Source: Edaphobacter aggregans DSM 19364
GTDB lineage: Bacteria; Acidobacteriota; Terriglobia; Terriglobales; Acidobacteriaceae
Reading direction: 5' to 3'
NCBI RefSeq assembly: GCF_000745965.1
Contig: NZ_JQKI01000001.1
Coordinates: 248,087 to 312,086, forward strand
Length of the DNA stretch: 64,000 nt
The stretch's first letter is position 1, and every line of letters starts with the position of its first letter. Below, one piece after another: positions 8,493 through 17,453 of the stretch. The notes beneath the pieces are model-generated. The model searched no databases. It saw only the letters and a list, made by a program, of their open reading frames with translations, and was not told the origin of the DNA. Made by a program: the position numbers and the translations under genes.

Positions 8493-11045
8493 CTACTCCC
8501 TGCGCGGCGAAAGCCCGATCACGAACGACACCGTCACGCTGCGCCCGGCCAGCAGGCCTAGCGTATCGCTCGGGTCAGGCGTGTAAACGTTCGCCTTCAC
8601 GCCAGGCGTCAGGCTGGTTGTGCCGCGCTGATCGAACACGTTGTTGAAGCTCAGCCGCAGCTTGCTTTGGTCGAAGAACGAACCCTTACGCATCGTGACG
8701 TTGAAGAACAGGTTCGTCAGGTTGAACGAGTTGATGGGTGCATACTGGTTCAGCGTGATGCCGCTGAACTTCGTGCCGTTGACGATCAGCGAGCCTCCGC
8801 TGGTGCCGTCGTTCCACATCGAGCCGACGCGCTTGTTGAAGATGCCGAAGTCCAGGTACTTCTGCTGATAGGTAAGCCCCAGGCCCTGGGTGTTGCCGGG
8901 CGTGTTCGCCACCCACTTGTTGTAGTTCGGGTTTACCACGCCGCTCACCGTCTGCGAGACATACTTCGTTGTGCCCACGGTGCCGTTGGCATACAAGCTC
9001 AGGCCCTTGTAGAGGTAGAAGTTCGCCTCGCCCTCAAAGCCCTTCGCTGCCTGGTTGCCGGCCTGCGTGTACTGTGTCGCCGTCGGCTGGTTGGGGTCCG
9101 GCGAAGCCGTAAACACGTTCTGGAAGTTGATGTAGTAGTAGTCGCCGTTCAGCGTTGCGCGCCGCAGCTTCAGCACCGTGCCTGTCTGGAAGCTGTTCGC
9201 ATAGGTCGGCTTCGGCAGTGTCGAGACCACTGCACCTGTCACGTCGAACACCGAGCTCGGCGGAATCACCGATCCGGTCGAGTACTGTCCGTACACGCTC
9301 CAGTTCTGCTTGATGCGATAGTTCGCATCCGCGCTGGGCAGGAAGCTGTTGTATCCCGCCGAGTGCGTCGTGAACGCAGCGCCGCCGAGATTGCCGACCG
9401 TCTTGCCATTGTCGGCGTACTGCTTCAGGTCCTGGGAGTAGTGCGCCCACTTGAAGCCGCCGGTGATCGTCAGCGCACGCGTTGCATGATACTCGTACTC
9501 GGCAAACGGCTGATAGCTGTTGGTCCAGAACTTCTCGTGGAAGTTCGGCAGAACGTCGTCCGTGTGGGTCAGTGGGTCCGAGGGAATCTGGTAGCGGTCC
9601 GTCGCAGCCCACTCGTACCACATGCCGGTGCGGAAGGTGCCGTACTTCGACACCTTGCTCAGCGACGTAATCTCGCCATACTTGCGGTAGCTGTTCAGCT
9701 TGTCCATCGCGCAGGGACGTATGCCTTTGACCGGCGCGCAGTTCACCGCGTTGATCGGCTTGCCGCCCGAAGGCTGCGTCGCGTAGTACTGCGCGTTGTA
9801 GTAGCTGTACGTGTAGGGCTTGGTGTCCAGATACCATCCCTTGCCGAGCTGCTGCTTGTAGCCCACATACTCAAAGTCCGTCGGGACCCAGTAGGTGTTG
9901 TACGCCTGGTAGTTCTGCTGTGTGGGATCGGTGTTCTGCAGCAGATAGTTGTATCCGTACTTCGCCACCTGAGCCGTCGTCGGTCCCTTGATGTTCGGAG
10001 TATTTGCGACCAGCCAGATCACGCCCGCAAAGCCCGTCAGCACCTTCGTGTCCGAGAACTTGTACTGGTACTTCAGCGAGCCCGCGTCGCGCTGCTGGCG
10101 ATTCAACGTCTGGAAGCCGTCCGAGCTCATGTGGTGAACGTCCACCAGCACGTTGTTGCGCTTCTTCTCACCGCCGAAGTTGCCCGAATCGAAGGCGAAA
10201 TCGCCGAGGATCGTGTTGAACGATCCATAGCTCATGCCACCGCGGATGTTGCGTACATCCAGCATGTCCTTCGACAGCAGGTTGACCGATCCGCCAAACG
10301 GCGTCGGCCCAACCGTCGAGGCCGTTCCCGGGCTGCGATCGAAGTCCACGCCGCCAAGCCACTGCGACGGAAAGAATGCCCACGAATGGTGCGAGGGCGT
10401 GTTGGTGTCGTTCCACGGAATCCCGTCGAAGGTGATGTCGTACAGACCGTCCGAGAAGCCGCGGAAGAACATCTTCGCATCGCCCAGGCCCACGCCGTTC
10501 GAGTTGATGCTGAAGACGCCCGGCGTCATCTGCATCAACTCGGTGTAGTCGGCCACCGGCGACGAGAAGTTCTGGATGAACGCCGTGTTCACCTCCGTGC
10601 GCGCGCTCCGCGCATCCAGCAGGCCGTCCATCGGAGCGTACTGCGCCGCCACCGAGTTCGAGTTGTTCGCCTCCACCGTAATCTGATCCGTCACCGATCC
10701 GACGTTCAGCGTCATCGCCACCTGTGCCGGATGGTCGGCCGAGACCGCGATGCCCTTCTTCGTCGTCAGCGCGAAGTTCGCCGCCGAGGCCTCCACCGTG
10801 TACTTACCTTCCGGCAGTGCCGGCGAGGTGAAGTGCCCCGTATCGTCGCCGGAGATCTTCGTCACCGCGCTCGTGCTCTCGTTCCGGAAGACGACGGTCG
10901 AGTGCGGAATGCCCGTCCCCATCGTATCGGCCACGTTGCCGGTGATCGTGCCGGACTGCTGTGCCACCATCGTGGCGGTAGAAATCAACGCCAGTGCAAT
11001 CATCCGCAGCGGCGAAACTATCCTTCGCAAACTCATTCCATGCAT
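8493..11045 (-). CDS. TonB-dependent receptor with carboxypeptidase-like N-domain
   Basis: Protein of 850 residues: signal peptide, a carboxypeptidase-regulatory-like domain (about 30-115, GTITGNVADTMGTGIPHSTV), a plug (about 130-270, with MFFRGFSDGLYDITFDG and PFGGSVNLLSKD), then a beta-barrel ending VSFVIGLSPRRE. The start at 11045 is chosen because GGAGG lies 7 bases upstream; an in-frame TTG at 11087 lacks this. It follows the class A acid phosphatase by 74 bases on the same strand, so the pair probably forms an operon. That suggests uptake of, or linked processing of, a phosphorylated nutrient. The plug resembles iron or small-molecule receptors more than the larger Oar type at 2817-6509. 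Confidence 0.88.
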   Translation of the reverse strand: MHGMSLRRIVSPLRMIALALISTATMVAQQSGTITGNVADTMGTGIPHSTVVFRNESTSAVTKISGDDTGHFTSPALPEGKYTVEASAANFALTTKKGIAVSADHPAQVAMTLNVGSVTDQITVEANNSNSVAAQYAPMDGLLDARSARTEVNTAFIQNFSSPVADYTELMQMTPGVFSINSNGVGLGDAKMFFRGFSDGLYDITFDGIPWNDTNTPSHHSWAFFPSQWLGGVDFDRSPGTASTVGPTPFGGSVNLLSKDMLDVRNIRGGMSYGSFNTILGDFAFDSGNFGGEKKRNNVLVDVHHMSSDGFQTLNRQQRDAGSLKYQYKFSDTKVLTGFAGVIWLVANTPNIKGPTTAQVAKYGYNYLLQNTDPTQQNYQAYNTYWVPTDFEYVGYKQQLGKGWYLDTKPYTYSYYNAQYYATQPSGGKPINAVNCAPVKGIRPCAMDKLNSYRKYGEITSLSKVSKYGTFRTGMWYEWAATDRYQIPSDPLTHTDDVLPNFHEKFWTNSYQPFAEYEYHATRALTITGGFKWAHYSQDLKQYADNGKTVGNLGGAAFTTHSAGYNSFLPSADANYRIKQNWSVYGQYSTGSVIPPSSVFDVTGAVVSTLPKPTYANSFQTGTVLKLRRATLNGDYYYINFQNVFTASPDPNQPTATQYTQAGNQAAKGFEGEANFYLYKGLSLYANGTVGTTKYVSQTVSGVVNPNYNKWVANTPGNTQGLGLTYQQKYLDFGIFNKRVGSMWNDGTSGGSLIVNGTKFSGITLNQYAPINSFNLTNLFFNVTMRKGSFFDQSKLRLSFNNVFDQRGTTSLTPGVKANVYTPDPSDTLGLLAGRSVTVSFVIGLSPRRE

Positions 11046-11119
11046 CGCAAAGCCTCCAAACATTGAGTGGTTGTTCCGCTCGGACAAAAGTGGTGGTTTG
11101 TGCAGCGATCAGGGCGGGC

Positions 11120-11872
11120 TTATGGATTCAGGCCCAGCGCTTTCCGCGTCTCTGCCTGTGCTGCTGCAAGCTCTCTCTGGAATCGCGGCTCCTCGGTCAT
11201 GCTGCCGAAGACCACGTAGGCGATCCGGCGGCTCGCCTCGAGGTCGCTGGACGTGTGAACACCGCAGACCAGACGGTTGTGCGCATAGTTGTCCGCGCGC
11301 TCAAGAATCTCCGCACTCTTCTCCGGAACCATCTTCGCCAGCGTCAGCGCAAGCATGTAGCCCGAGACCGTGTGGCCGCTGGGATACGCGTTGTGCTGCG
11401 TCGTGACCTTGCACACCGGGTGCAGCGTCGCGTCCACCTGGTAGGGACGCTGACGCGCAAAGCGCTCCTTGAGGCCGTTGCTCGCGACAGGCTCGTCACC
11501 GTGCACATGTGCCGAGAGCGCCGCCGTCAGGGGCAGCGACTGCGCGTTGAACGAGGGACCAAGCACCGTCCGGTAGACGAAGATGTCCTCTTCCGCATCG
11601 TCGTCCTGCGCCGCCTTCACCTGCTCCGGTGTCCGCGCCTCCTGAATCCGGTGAAGCTCCGCGAACTCCGCCTTCGTCGTCACCGAATCCTCCGCGGGCG
11701 GCGCCGGAATCATCGTCATCAGCGGCAGCCGATCAGGATGGATGAAGTAAGGCTCATGTTTTGCCTTGGGCGGCTTCGCCCCGACATCGGTCTTGAGCCC
11801 CTGCGCGCATGCCGCCACATGCGCAAAACACACGAGCCCCAGCGCACCGGTAACTCCAACAAGATGTCTCAT
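11120..11872 (-). CDS. Class A non-specific acid phosphatase (PAP2 superfamily)
   Basis: Exported protein of 250 residues with a signal peptide (MRHLVGVTGALGLVCFAHVAACA). The three phosphatase motifs are present in order: K-x6-RP (KERFARQRP), PSGH (YPSGHTVSGY) and R-x5-H-x3-D (RLVCGVHTSSD). These place it with PhoN/PhoC-type periplasmic vanadium-haloperoxidase-fold phosphatases, which release phosphate from many organic esters. It is the first gene of a likely operon with the TonB receptor that follows. No strong ribosome binding site is visible upstream of 11872. The region 11873-12075 beyond it is AT-rich and probably holds divergent promoters, but I cannot place boxes with confidence. Confidence 0.92.
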   Translation of the reverse strand: MRHLVGVTGALGLVCFAHVAACAQGLKTDVGAKPPKAKHEPYFIHPDRLPLMTMIPAPPAEDSVTTKAEFAELHRIQEARTPEQVKAAQDDDAEEDIFVYRTVLGPSFNAQSLPLTAALSAHVHGDEPVASNGLKERFARQRPYQVDATLHPVCKVTTQHNAYPSGHTVSGYMLALTLAKMVPEKSAEILERADNYAHNRLVCGVHTSSDLEASRRIAYVVFGSMTEEPRFQRELAAAQAETRKALGLNP

Positions 11873-12075
11873 GGTGTTTCGAAGACTAGGGGGGCTTTGT
11901 GAGAAGGCCTTTACGGAAGCGTGAATAGAGGGTTTAAAATATTGAAAATAGATAGGTTATACGCCAAAATTTCTCAAAAATATTAAGCTTGGCTTAAGCT
12001 GGCTGTGCCTCGTCCGTTCAAGAGAATGTCACGAAACTCCGAAGCTCGCATCTCAAGGGAGAGACCGTATCCACG

Positions 12076-12306
12076 ATGCCTTCGAACGTCATCGCCGCCA
12101 TCAGCGACAACTCCGAGCACCGTACGCTCACCATCACCTATCCTGGCACCCGCGGAACCTACCGCTACGACAACGTAACTCCTGAGGAGTGGGACGAGCT
12201 CCGAGCCGCTCCTTCCAAAGAAGCGTATCTGAATCACACCTTCAAGGAACGACAGCATCCCTACGAACGTGTTCCCTCCTCACAGGGCATACATCGAGTC
12301 AAATAA
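12076..12306 (+). CDS. KTSC-domain small protein
   Basis: Protein of 76 residues matching the KTSC domain layout: an N-terminal SNVIAAISD strand, TLTITYPG...YRYDNV, a helix, and a C-terminal HPYERV. The canonical KTSC tetrapeptide region is not obvious. KTSC proteins are small RNA-binding-fold-like proteins of uncertain role, sometimes fused to lysyl-tRNA synthetase-related proteins. AGGGAGAG lies upstream of the ATG. It ends 27 bases before poxB on the same strand and may be co-transcribed with it. Confidence 0.75.
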   Translation: MPSNVIAAISDNSEHRTLTITYPGTRGTYRYDNVTPEEWDELRAAPSKEAYLNHTFKERQHPYERVPSSQGIHRVK

Positions 12307-12333
12307 CTCCCACCGACCTTTTCTGGAGAGACC

Positions 12334-14073
12334 ATGGCAAGGACCATCGCAGAGATCATCGTCGAGAGCCTGAAGAACTCGGGCGTCAAGCGCGTCTACG
12401 GCCTTCCCGGCGACTCGCTCAACGGCTTCACCGACGCCATCCGCAAGGACGGCAGCATCGAGTGGGCCCACGTCCGCCATGAAGAGGTCGCCGCCTTTGC
12501 CGCCGGAGCCGAGGCGCACCTCACCGGCTCGCTCGCCGTATGCGCCGGAAGCTGCGGCCCGGGCAACCTGCACTTCATCAACGGCCTCTTCGACTGCTAC
12601 CGCAGCCGCGTGCCGGTGCTCGCCATCGCGGCACACATCCCCTCGCACGAGATCGGCACCGGCTACTTTCAGGAGACGCATCCCCAGAACCTCTTCCGCG
12701 AGTGCAGCAGTTACTGCGAGATGGTTAGCGTCCCGGAGCAGATGCCGCGCCTGCTCGAGATCGCCATGCGCTCCGCCATCACGCAGTCCTCCGTCGCCGT
12801 GCTCGTCATTCCCGGCGAGATCTTCCTCCACGAGGCCGTCAACGACGCGCCCGTCCTCCCCATCGCCACGCCCGACACCATCCTTCGCCCCAGCGACCAG
12901 GAGCTGCACAAAGCAGCCGCCATCATCAACGAAGGCAAAAAGGTCACCATCCTCGCCGGCTCAGGATGCAAGGGCGCGCACGCCGAGCTGGTCGCCACCG
13001 CAGCAGCCCTCAAGGCTCCCATCGTGCACGCGCTGCGCGGCAAGGAGTACATCGAGTTCGACAACCCCTACGACGTCGGCCTCACCGGCCTCATCGGCTT
13101 CAGCTCCGGCTATCACGCCATGGAGAGCTGCGACACCCTGCTGATGCTCGGCACCGACTTCCCCTACACGCAGTTCTTCCCGCCGAAGGCGAAGGTCATC
13201 CAGGTGGACATGCGCGGCGAGCAGATCGGCCGCCGCACCACCGTGCACCTGGGCCTCGTCGGTAGCGTGCGCGACACGTTGGCTGCGCTGCGCCCAATGC
13301 TCACACCGAAGACCGACGAGGCGCGCCTCGACGCCCACATCCGTGACTACAAAAAGGTCCGCGAGGGGCTCGAAGAGCTCGCACAACCCGACAACAACCG
13401 GACGCCCATCCACCCCCAGTACGTCGCCCGTCTCATCGACAAGATCGCGGCCGACGACGCTGTCTTCACCTGCGACGTCGGAACCCCCACCGTCTGGGCG
13501 GCGCGTTATCTAACCATGAACGGCCGCCGTCGCCTGCTCGGGTCCTTCGTCCATGGTTCGATGGCGAACGCCGTCGCCCAGGCCATCGGAGCGCAGGCCT
13601 CGCACCGCTCGCGGCAGGTCGTCGCGCTGGCCGGCGACGGAGGAATCGCGATGATGCTCGGAGATCTCATCACCCTGCGCCAGCTCAAGCTTCCCGTCAA
13701 AGTCGTCGTCTTCAGCAACAGCTCGCTCGCCTTCGTAGAGCTCGAGATGAAGGCCGCCGGCTTCGTCAACTACGGCACCCAGCTCGACAACCCTGACTTC
13801 GCCGGCATCGCCCGCGCCATCGGGCTCCACGGCGTGCGCGTGGAGGAGCCCAACGACCTCGAAGCCGGGCTCCGCCAGGCTTTCATCGACACCCCCGGTC
13901 CCGCGCTCGTCGAGGTCATCGTCAACCGCCAGGAGCTCTCCATGCCCCCGACCATCACCTTTGAGCAGGCAAAGGGCTTCTCCCTGTGGGCAGCGAAGTC
14001 CGTCCTCAGCGGTCGCGGCGACGAGGTCCTCGATCTCGCAAAGACCAACGTTCTCCAGCGCATTCTGTCGTAG
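12334..14073 (+). CDS. poxB: Pyruvate:quinone oxidoreductase (pyruvate oxidase, acetate-forming)
   Basis: Protein of 579 residues, very close along its length to E. coli PoxB as remembered: RHEEVAAFAAGAEA with the catalytic Glu50, CAGSCGPGNLH, GYFQETHPQ, LRGKEYIEFDNPYDVG, and the thiamine diphosphate motif AGDGGIAMMLGD...VVFSNSS. It is a peripheral flavoprotein that decarboxylates pyruvate to acetate and CO2 and passes electrons to membrane quinone. The C-terminal amphipathic lipid-binding segment (SGRGDEVLDLAKTN) is conserved and extended by a few residues. GGAGAG precedes the ATG by 5 bases. The second Asn of the usual thiamine-motif NN pair is Ser here. Confidence 0.95.
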   Translation: MARTIAEIIVESLKNSGVKRVYGLPGDSLNGFTDAIRKDGSIEWAHVRHEEVAAFAAGAEAHLTGSLAVCAGSCGPGNLHFINGLFDCYRSRVPVLAIAAHIPSHEIGTGYFQETHPQNLFRECSSYCEMVSVPEQMPRLLEIAMRSAITQSSVAVLVIPGEIFLHEAVNDAPVLPIATPDTILRPSDQELHKAAAIINEGKKVTILAGSGCKGAHAELVATAAALKAPIVHALRGKEYIEFDNPYDVGLTGLIGFSSGYHAMESCDTLLMLGTDFPYTQFFPPKAKVIQVDMRGEQIGRRTTVHLGLVGSVRDTLAALRPMLTPKTDEARLDAHIRDYKKVREGLEELAQPDNNRTPIHPQYVARLIDKIAADDAVFTCDVGTPTVWAARYLTMNGRRRLLGSFVHGSMANAVAQAIGAQASHRSRQVVALAGDGGIAMMLGDLITLRQLKLPVKVVVFSNSSLAFVELEMKAAGFVNYGTQLDNPDFAGIARAIGLHGVRVEEPNDLEAGLRQAFIDTPGPALVEVIVNRQELSMPPTITFEQAKGFSLWAAKSVLSGRGDEVLDLAKTNVLQRILS

Positions 14074-14096
14074 CCGCACCGGCTCGCCTTCGCGGG

Positions 14097-14438
14097 CTAG
14101 TGCCGACCGTTGCTCATCCGCAGCATCACGTCCGTCGATCGTCGCACATGGCCTCCCAGCCAGCGCACGAACTTCGCCCGCGCAGGAATGCGGCTCCAGA
14201 CTCCACTCCTCGCCCACCACCGTCAGGTTGTGCGTAAAGTGCCGCTTGAACACCGTCACGCCGTGCAGAGGATGCGTCACAGGCTCTCCCACCGTCACCC
14301 GCCCATATCGAACCAGCACGCCCCCTGGTGCTTCGACCACAGGATCAGGTCGCGCACCAGGCGATGGCTGATCGAAACCTTCAGGTTCGGGATGTGCGTT
14401 GTTCCGCCTGCGCGGTACTCTCCGCTCATCCCGCTCAT
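14097..14438 (-). pseudogene. C-terminal remnant of a FemAB/BioF2-like GNAT acyltransferase
   Basis: No single frame is open, but three consecutive minus-strand frames read as one protein. The first is IPNLKVSISHRL...LILWSKHQGACWFDMGG (from ATG 14438). The second is VTVGEPVTHPLHGVTVFKRHF...VVGEEWSLEPHS. The third is KFVRWLGGHVRRSTDVMLRM ending NGRH at 14097. The order helix, W-x-D-x-GG, HPLHG-x-x-x-FKR is typical of the last third of FemAB-like or BioF2-like acetyltransferases. At least two frame changes and loss of the first two thirds make it a remnant. Family assignment is by memory of motif order. Confidence 0.55.
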
Positions 14439-14456
14439 GCAGCCCCAGGAAAAAGG

Positions 14457-15089
14457 CTACGGAACCAGAAGAGCTTTCCTGCGCTCGGTCTCAACGTACG
14501 TATATCGGATGCGGTGTATGACCGTAATGGTTGACATCACCGCCAGAACCCACAGCGCCGCCGCCATCACGCCCCACTTATTAAACAGCGCCCCCAGGAT
14601 CACGCACACGATCCTCTCAGGTCGCTCCATGAAACCCACCTTGCAGGTCCCGATCAGCGCCTCGGCGCGCGCCCGCGTGTAGCTCACCATCAGGCACGCC
14701 GTCATCACGAAGGCGACCAGGCCCACGTAGAACAGCCGGTTCCCGCGCGCGTAGTACACCAGCAGCCCGAAGAAGATTGCTACGTCCGAGTAGCGGTCGA
14801 TCACCGAGTCGAAGAACGCTCCAAACACCGAGACCTGGTTCGTCGCTCGCGCCACCCGCCCGTCCACCATGTCGAAGATGCCTGCGCCAATAATGATCAG
14901 CCCGGCATAAAAGAACATACGGTTGGCATGCGCCCCGCGCGCAAACCCGAAGAACAGCGCCGCAACAATATTGATGATCAGCCCGATGAAGGTGAGCGTG
15001 TTCGGCGAGATGCGGGAGAGCGCAAGCCCGTTCACGATCTTCTGCAGCAGCCATCCGCTGCCTCGTCCGAATGCACTTGTCCAGGTCAT
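14457..15089 (-). CDS. CDP-alcohol phosphatidyltransferase family protein
   Basis: Polytopic membrane protein of 210 residues with the full family signature D-x2-D-G-x2-A-R-x8-G-x3-D-x3-D (DMVDGRVARATNQVSVFGAFFDSVID). These enzymes displace CMP from a CDP-linked lipid with an alcohol to make phospholipids such as phosphatidylglycerol phosphate or phosphatidylinositol phosphate. The acceptor alcohol cannot be told. The short N-terminus before the first membrane helix and the C-terminal extension resemble PI-phosphate synthase-like members more than classical PgsA. It is followed downstream on the same strand by the FemAB remnant. Confidence 0.85.
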   Translation of the reverse strand: MTWTSAFGRGSGWLLQKIVNGLALSRISPNTLTFIGLIINIVAALFFGFARGAHANRMFFYAGLIIIGAGIFDMVDGRVARATNQVSVFGAFFDSVIDRYSDVAIFFGLLVYYARGNRLFYVGLVAFVMTACLMVSYTRARAEALIGTCKVGFMERPERIVCVILGALFNKWGVMAAALWVLAVMSTITVIHRIRYTYVETERRKALLVP

Positions 15090-15122
15090 TTCTTGCCGTT
15101 TACCAGTCTATCCTCGCAGCGT

Positions 15123-15409
15123 TCAGAACTGCTCGTTTACGTCCCGCCACTCATCTGGCTTCACATCAAACTCATACTCTGCTTGATGGAGAGCTTCCTC
15201 AATATCCTTATGCCAGGTATCAGCAACCATTCCCTTTTCTGGGATGTGGAGGAGATAGAGCCTGAATCTCCGGGATACTGAGCAATCTTCAACGAAACAA
15301 ATGGCGGAAATTCAGTCACCGTCTTTCCGTCGGTGTAGCTGTGCTTCGTTCGCCCCGGACGATAGTGATGATCCTTCAATTCGACCTTCTTCAGGACACT
15401 GAAGCTCAT
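15123..15409 (-). pseudogene. Small conserved-looking protein with a single-base frame break
   Basis: The frame from ATG 15409 reads MSFSVLKKVELKDHHY...FVSLKIAQYPGDSG and then degenerates. One missing base just after GATTCAGG (about 15275) restores LYLLHIPEKGMVADTWHKDI, EEALHQAEYEFDVKPDEW and RDVNEQF to a stop at 15123. The joined product is about 95 residues with a strongly acidic helical C-terminus. It starts 2 bases after the greA stop and would be translated with it. The function is unknown. The break is either a true mutation or a base-calling error. Confidence 0.7.
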
Positions 15410-15411
15410 CC

Positions 15412-15885
15412 TTACTCCGTAGCGTCGTGAATCGTCACCAGCTTCAGAATCTCCAGCTCGCGCTTGCCGTTCGGAGTCACCACCGTCGTCGTGTCCCCTT
15501 CCTTCTTGCCCAGCAGCGCGCGCCCGATCGGCGATGTCGTCGAGATCAGCCCCTTGGCCACGTCCGACTCTTCGCTCGTCACCAGCTTGTAGACGATCTC
15601 CTCATCCTTCGAGCTGTCGAACACCGTCACCGTCGCGCCAAAGCCGACCTTGTCGTGTGGGATGTTCGTCAGGTTCACCAGCGCCAGCTCGCCCATGCGC
15701 TTCTTCAGCTGGCCCAGCCGCGCGTTCACAAACACCTGCCGCTGCTTGGCCATGTGGTACTCGGCGTTCTCGCTCAGGTCGCCTAGCGCGACCGCCTTCT
15801 TAATCTCGGCCGGAAGCTCGGTCGTCAGCTCGTACTCTAGCTGCTTGATCTCCTCTTGCAGCCGCTTCATGATCTGTTGTGGCAT
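15412..15885 (-). CDS. greA: Transcript cleavage factor GreA
   Basis: Protein of 157 residues, the usual length. The N-terminal coiled-coil finger ends in GDLSENAEYHMAK with acidic tip residues D36 and E39, which enter the RNA polymerase secondary channel and stimulate cleavage of backtracked RNA. The C-terminal FKBP-like domain contains TSPIGRALLGKKEGD. GAAGG lies 5 bases before the ATG. The next gene starts 2 bases after its stop, but that gene is frame-broken. Confidence 0.97.
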   Translation of the reverse strand: MPQQIMKRLQEEIKQLEYELTTELPAEIKKAVALGDLSENAEYHMAKQRQVFVNARLGQLKKRMGELALVNLTNIPHDKVGFGATVTVFDSSKDEEIVYKLVTSEESDVAKGLISTTSPIGRALLGKKEGDTTTVVTPNGKRELEILKLVTIHDATE

Positions 15886-16038
15886 TGGGGCCTTCCCCGT
15901 TCCTTAAACATTGCGCCCTGTGGAAACATTGCGCCCCTGTGGCCTTCTTAGCCACAGGAATACCCTCCAGTGGCAAAAACGCGCACATGGGGGTGAAAGT
16001 ACGATTATACGACGCCGGAGGCCGAAATCCCGTTCGCC

Positions 16039-16533
16039 TCAGACCCCGCCCCGGCTCCGAGCGTCCAGAAACGACTGTAGAATCAACATCGCAGCCACCT
16101 GGTCGATGATTCCTTTCCTTTCTTGCCGCCCTCCGTGGCCTGCCTCATCCAGGTGCCGGTGCGCCTGCGTCGTCGTAAGTCGCTCATCCCAAAGGTGAAC
16201 CACCACGCCGAACTGCGCCCGCAGCTCCTCGGCGAACGCCTGCGCCTTCAACGCCTGCGGGCTCACATCCCCTGACATATAGAGAGGATTCCCCACCACA
16301 ACCTCCTCCACCCCATGCCGCCGCAGCAGCCGCCCGACGGACTTCATATCCTCCCGCAGACGAGTCCGGTGAATCGTCAGCAGCGGCTGCGCCGTATACC
16401 CCAGCGGGTCCGACACCGCCACCCCGATCCGGCGGTCCCCCACATCGAACCCCAACACCCGCGACGGACCCATGCCTCCCGGCAGAGGCTCTCCCGCACC
16501 CTCACCCTCGTGCTGAAACTGCTCTTCCTGCAT
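16039..16533 (-). CDS. ruvX: Holliday junction resolvase-like RuvX/YqgF
   Basis: RNase H-fold protein of 164 residues. GFDVGDRRIGVAVSD carries the first catalytic Asp (D30). VVGNPLYMSGDVS and LWDERLTTTQA are the other family blocks. RuvX proteins are linked to pre-16S rRNA 5' end processing and have been proposed as resolvases. The start at 16533 is chosen because residues encoded upstream overlap the preceding toxin gene and look non-homologous. The Shine-Dalgarno is weak. It lies 25 bases after the RES toxin gene on the same strand. Confidence 0.92.
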   Translation of the reverse strand: MQEEQFQHEGEGAGEPLPGGMGPSRVLGFDVGDRRIGVAVSDPLGYTAQPLLTIHRTRLREDMKSVGRLLRRHGVEEVVVGNPLYMSGDVSPQALKAQAFAEELRAQFGVVVHLWDERLTTTQAHRHLDEAGHGGRQERKGIIDQVAAMLILQSFLDARSRGGV

Positions 16534-16558
16534 CACTATGAGTGTAAGCCCGCAAAGT

Positions 16559-17011
16559 CTATCGGAAGAGCCGCGCATCCCAGTGAACCGGCTCCGGATC
16601 CTCGGCACGAATCACGGCAAACTGCGGATGCAACGGATTGAACACAATATTGTTCTCGCGGCCCAGGGTGACTAAGCTCGGCACCCTCAGAACCGCAGTT
16701 CGATTCTCCCGAACCCACCGGTCGCCAAAACCCCGCGAGGCCGCCATGTCCTCAGCGTCCCAGCCTGAGACGTCGGCAGCCGAGACCGTCTCGACCTTCG
16801 TCTTCTCCGGGATATGGATGCGGACCACGCGGTGGTGCTTGGGCGGCTGCGAGAGATTGGCGTGTACCAGCACCTCAAGCAGAGCGCCAGCATAGGTCTC
16901 GGCGGCATAGATGGCACGCACCCCAACAGAGTTCCAGCGGCCCCCATGCAGCATCGCGCCGGTTGCGTCGAAGATCGGGTGCCGAGAATCGGCAATACGA
17001 TACGCGATCAT
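16559..17011 (-). CDS. RES-domain toxin
   Basis: Protein of 150 residues with the RES fold landmarks: N-terminal YRIADSRHPIFDATGA, GGRWNSVGVRAIYAAET, and the C-terminal RVPSLVTLGRENNIVFNPLHP. RES toxins degrade NAD+ and arrest growth unless bound by the cognate Xre/ParS antitoxin, which is encoded immediately upstream (its stop TAG abuts this ATG). The conserved Arg, Tyr and Glu of the active cleft correspond to R27 in GRWNS, Y35 in AIYAAE, and E46 in LLEVLVH. Identity is strong from both the sequence and the paired antitoxin. Confidence 0.9.
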   Translation of the reverse strand: MIAYRIADSRHPIFDATGAMLHGGRWNSVGVRAIYAAETYAGALLEVLVHANLSQPPKHHRVVRIHIPEKTKVETVSAADVSGWDAEDMAASRGFGDRWVRENRTAVLRVPSLVTLGRENNIVFNPLHPQFAVIRAEDPEPVHWDARLFR

Positions 17012-17434
17012 CTATACCGGCAGCCCAAAGTAGAGCTTATCCAGCAGGTCTTCCACCCGCCGCGCACCAAGCTCCGTTCGCGAGACCTCGAGCGGAGTCG
17101 CCCCGTTGAGCTCGCGATGCGGCGTGCTCATCCACTCCCGGGCCTGCTCCCGGTCGTCCCACACATACTCCGCCGCGGCCAGCACCCGGGCCAGCCTCTC
17201 CGTCCGCTCGCTCTCCTCCACCGAGAGCCGCTTCGCGCGCCGCTTCCACGTCGCCTGCGGAACTACCTTGAACTTGTACGCACTCGCCACACGTCGGTCC
17301 GCATACAGACGATAGGAGAGCCGCTCCAGAGCACGCTTCGGCAAACCGGCCGATACAGCAGACTCCAGTTCGCCCACGGTACGGATCGACGCCCCCAGCC
17401 CGAGAATCTCAGCAATCGACTCCGGTGCAATCAT
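17012..17434 (-). CDS. Xre/MbcA/ParS antitoxin of the RES toxin
   Basis: Protein of 140 residues when started at ATG 17434. The N-terminal half is helical. The C-terminal half (ERLARVLAAAEYVWDDREQAREWM, then STPHRELNGATPLEVSRTE) is the DUF2384 toxin-binding domain, whose extreme C-terminus plugs the RES active site. The start at 17434 is preferred because AGGGAGAG lies upstream and because a TATAAT box (17454-17459) falls inside the longer frame from 17470. Such antitoxins repress their own promoter. Confidence 0.88.
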   Translation of the reverse strand: MIAPESIAEILGLGASIRTVGELESAVSAGLPKRALERLSYRLYADRRVASAYKFKVVPQATWKRRAKRLSVEESERTERLARVLAAAEYVWDDREQAREWMSTPHRELNGATPLEVSRTELGARRVEDLLDKLYFGLPV

Positions 17435-17453
17435 CGCCAGCTCTCCCTGGATC

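Noticed and set aside
8667..11066. An 800-codon open frame antisense to the second TonB receptor.
   Set aside because: A shadow of the receptor's codon bias, with Arg/Val-rich composition and no recognisable motif.
13510..14340. Minus-strand frame of 276 codons across the poxB 3' end.
   Set aside because: Most of it is antisense to poxB; only its first part belongs to the FemAB remnant.
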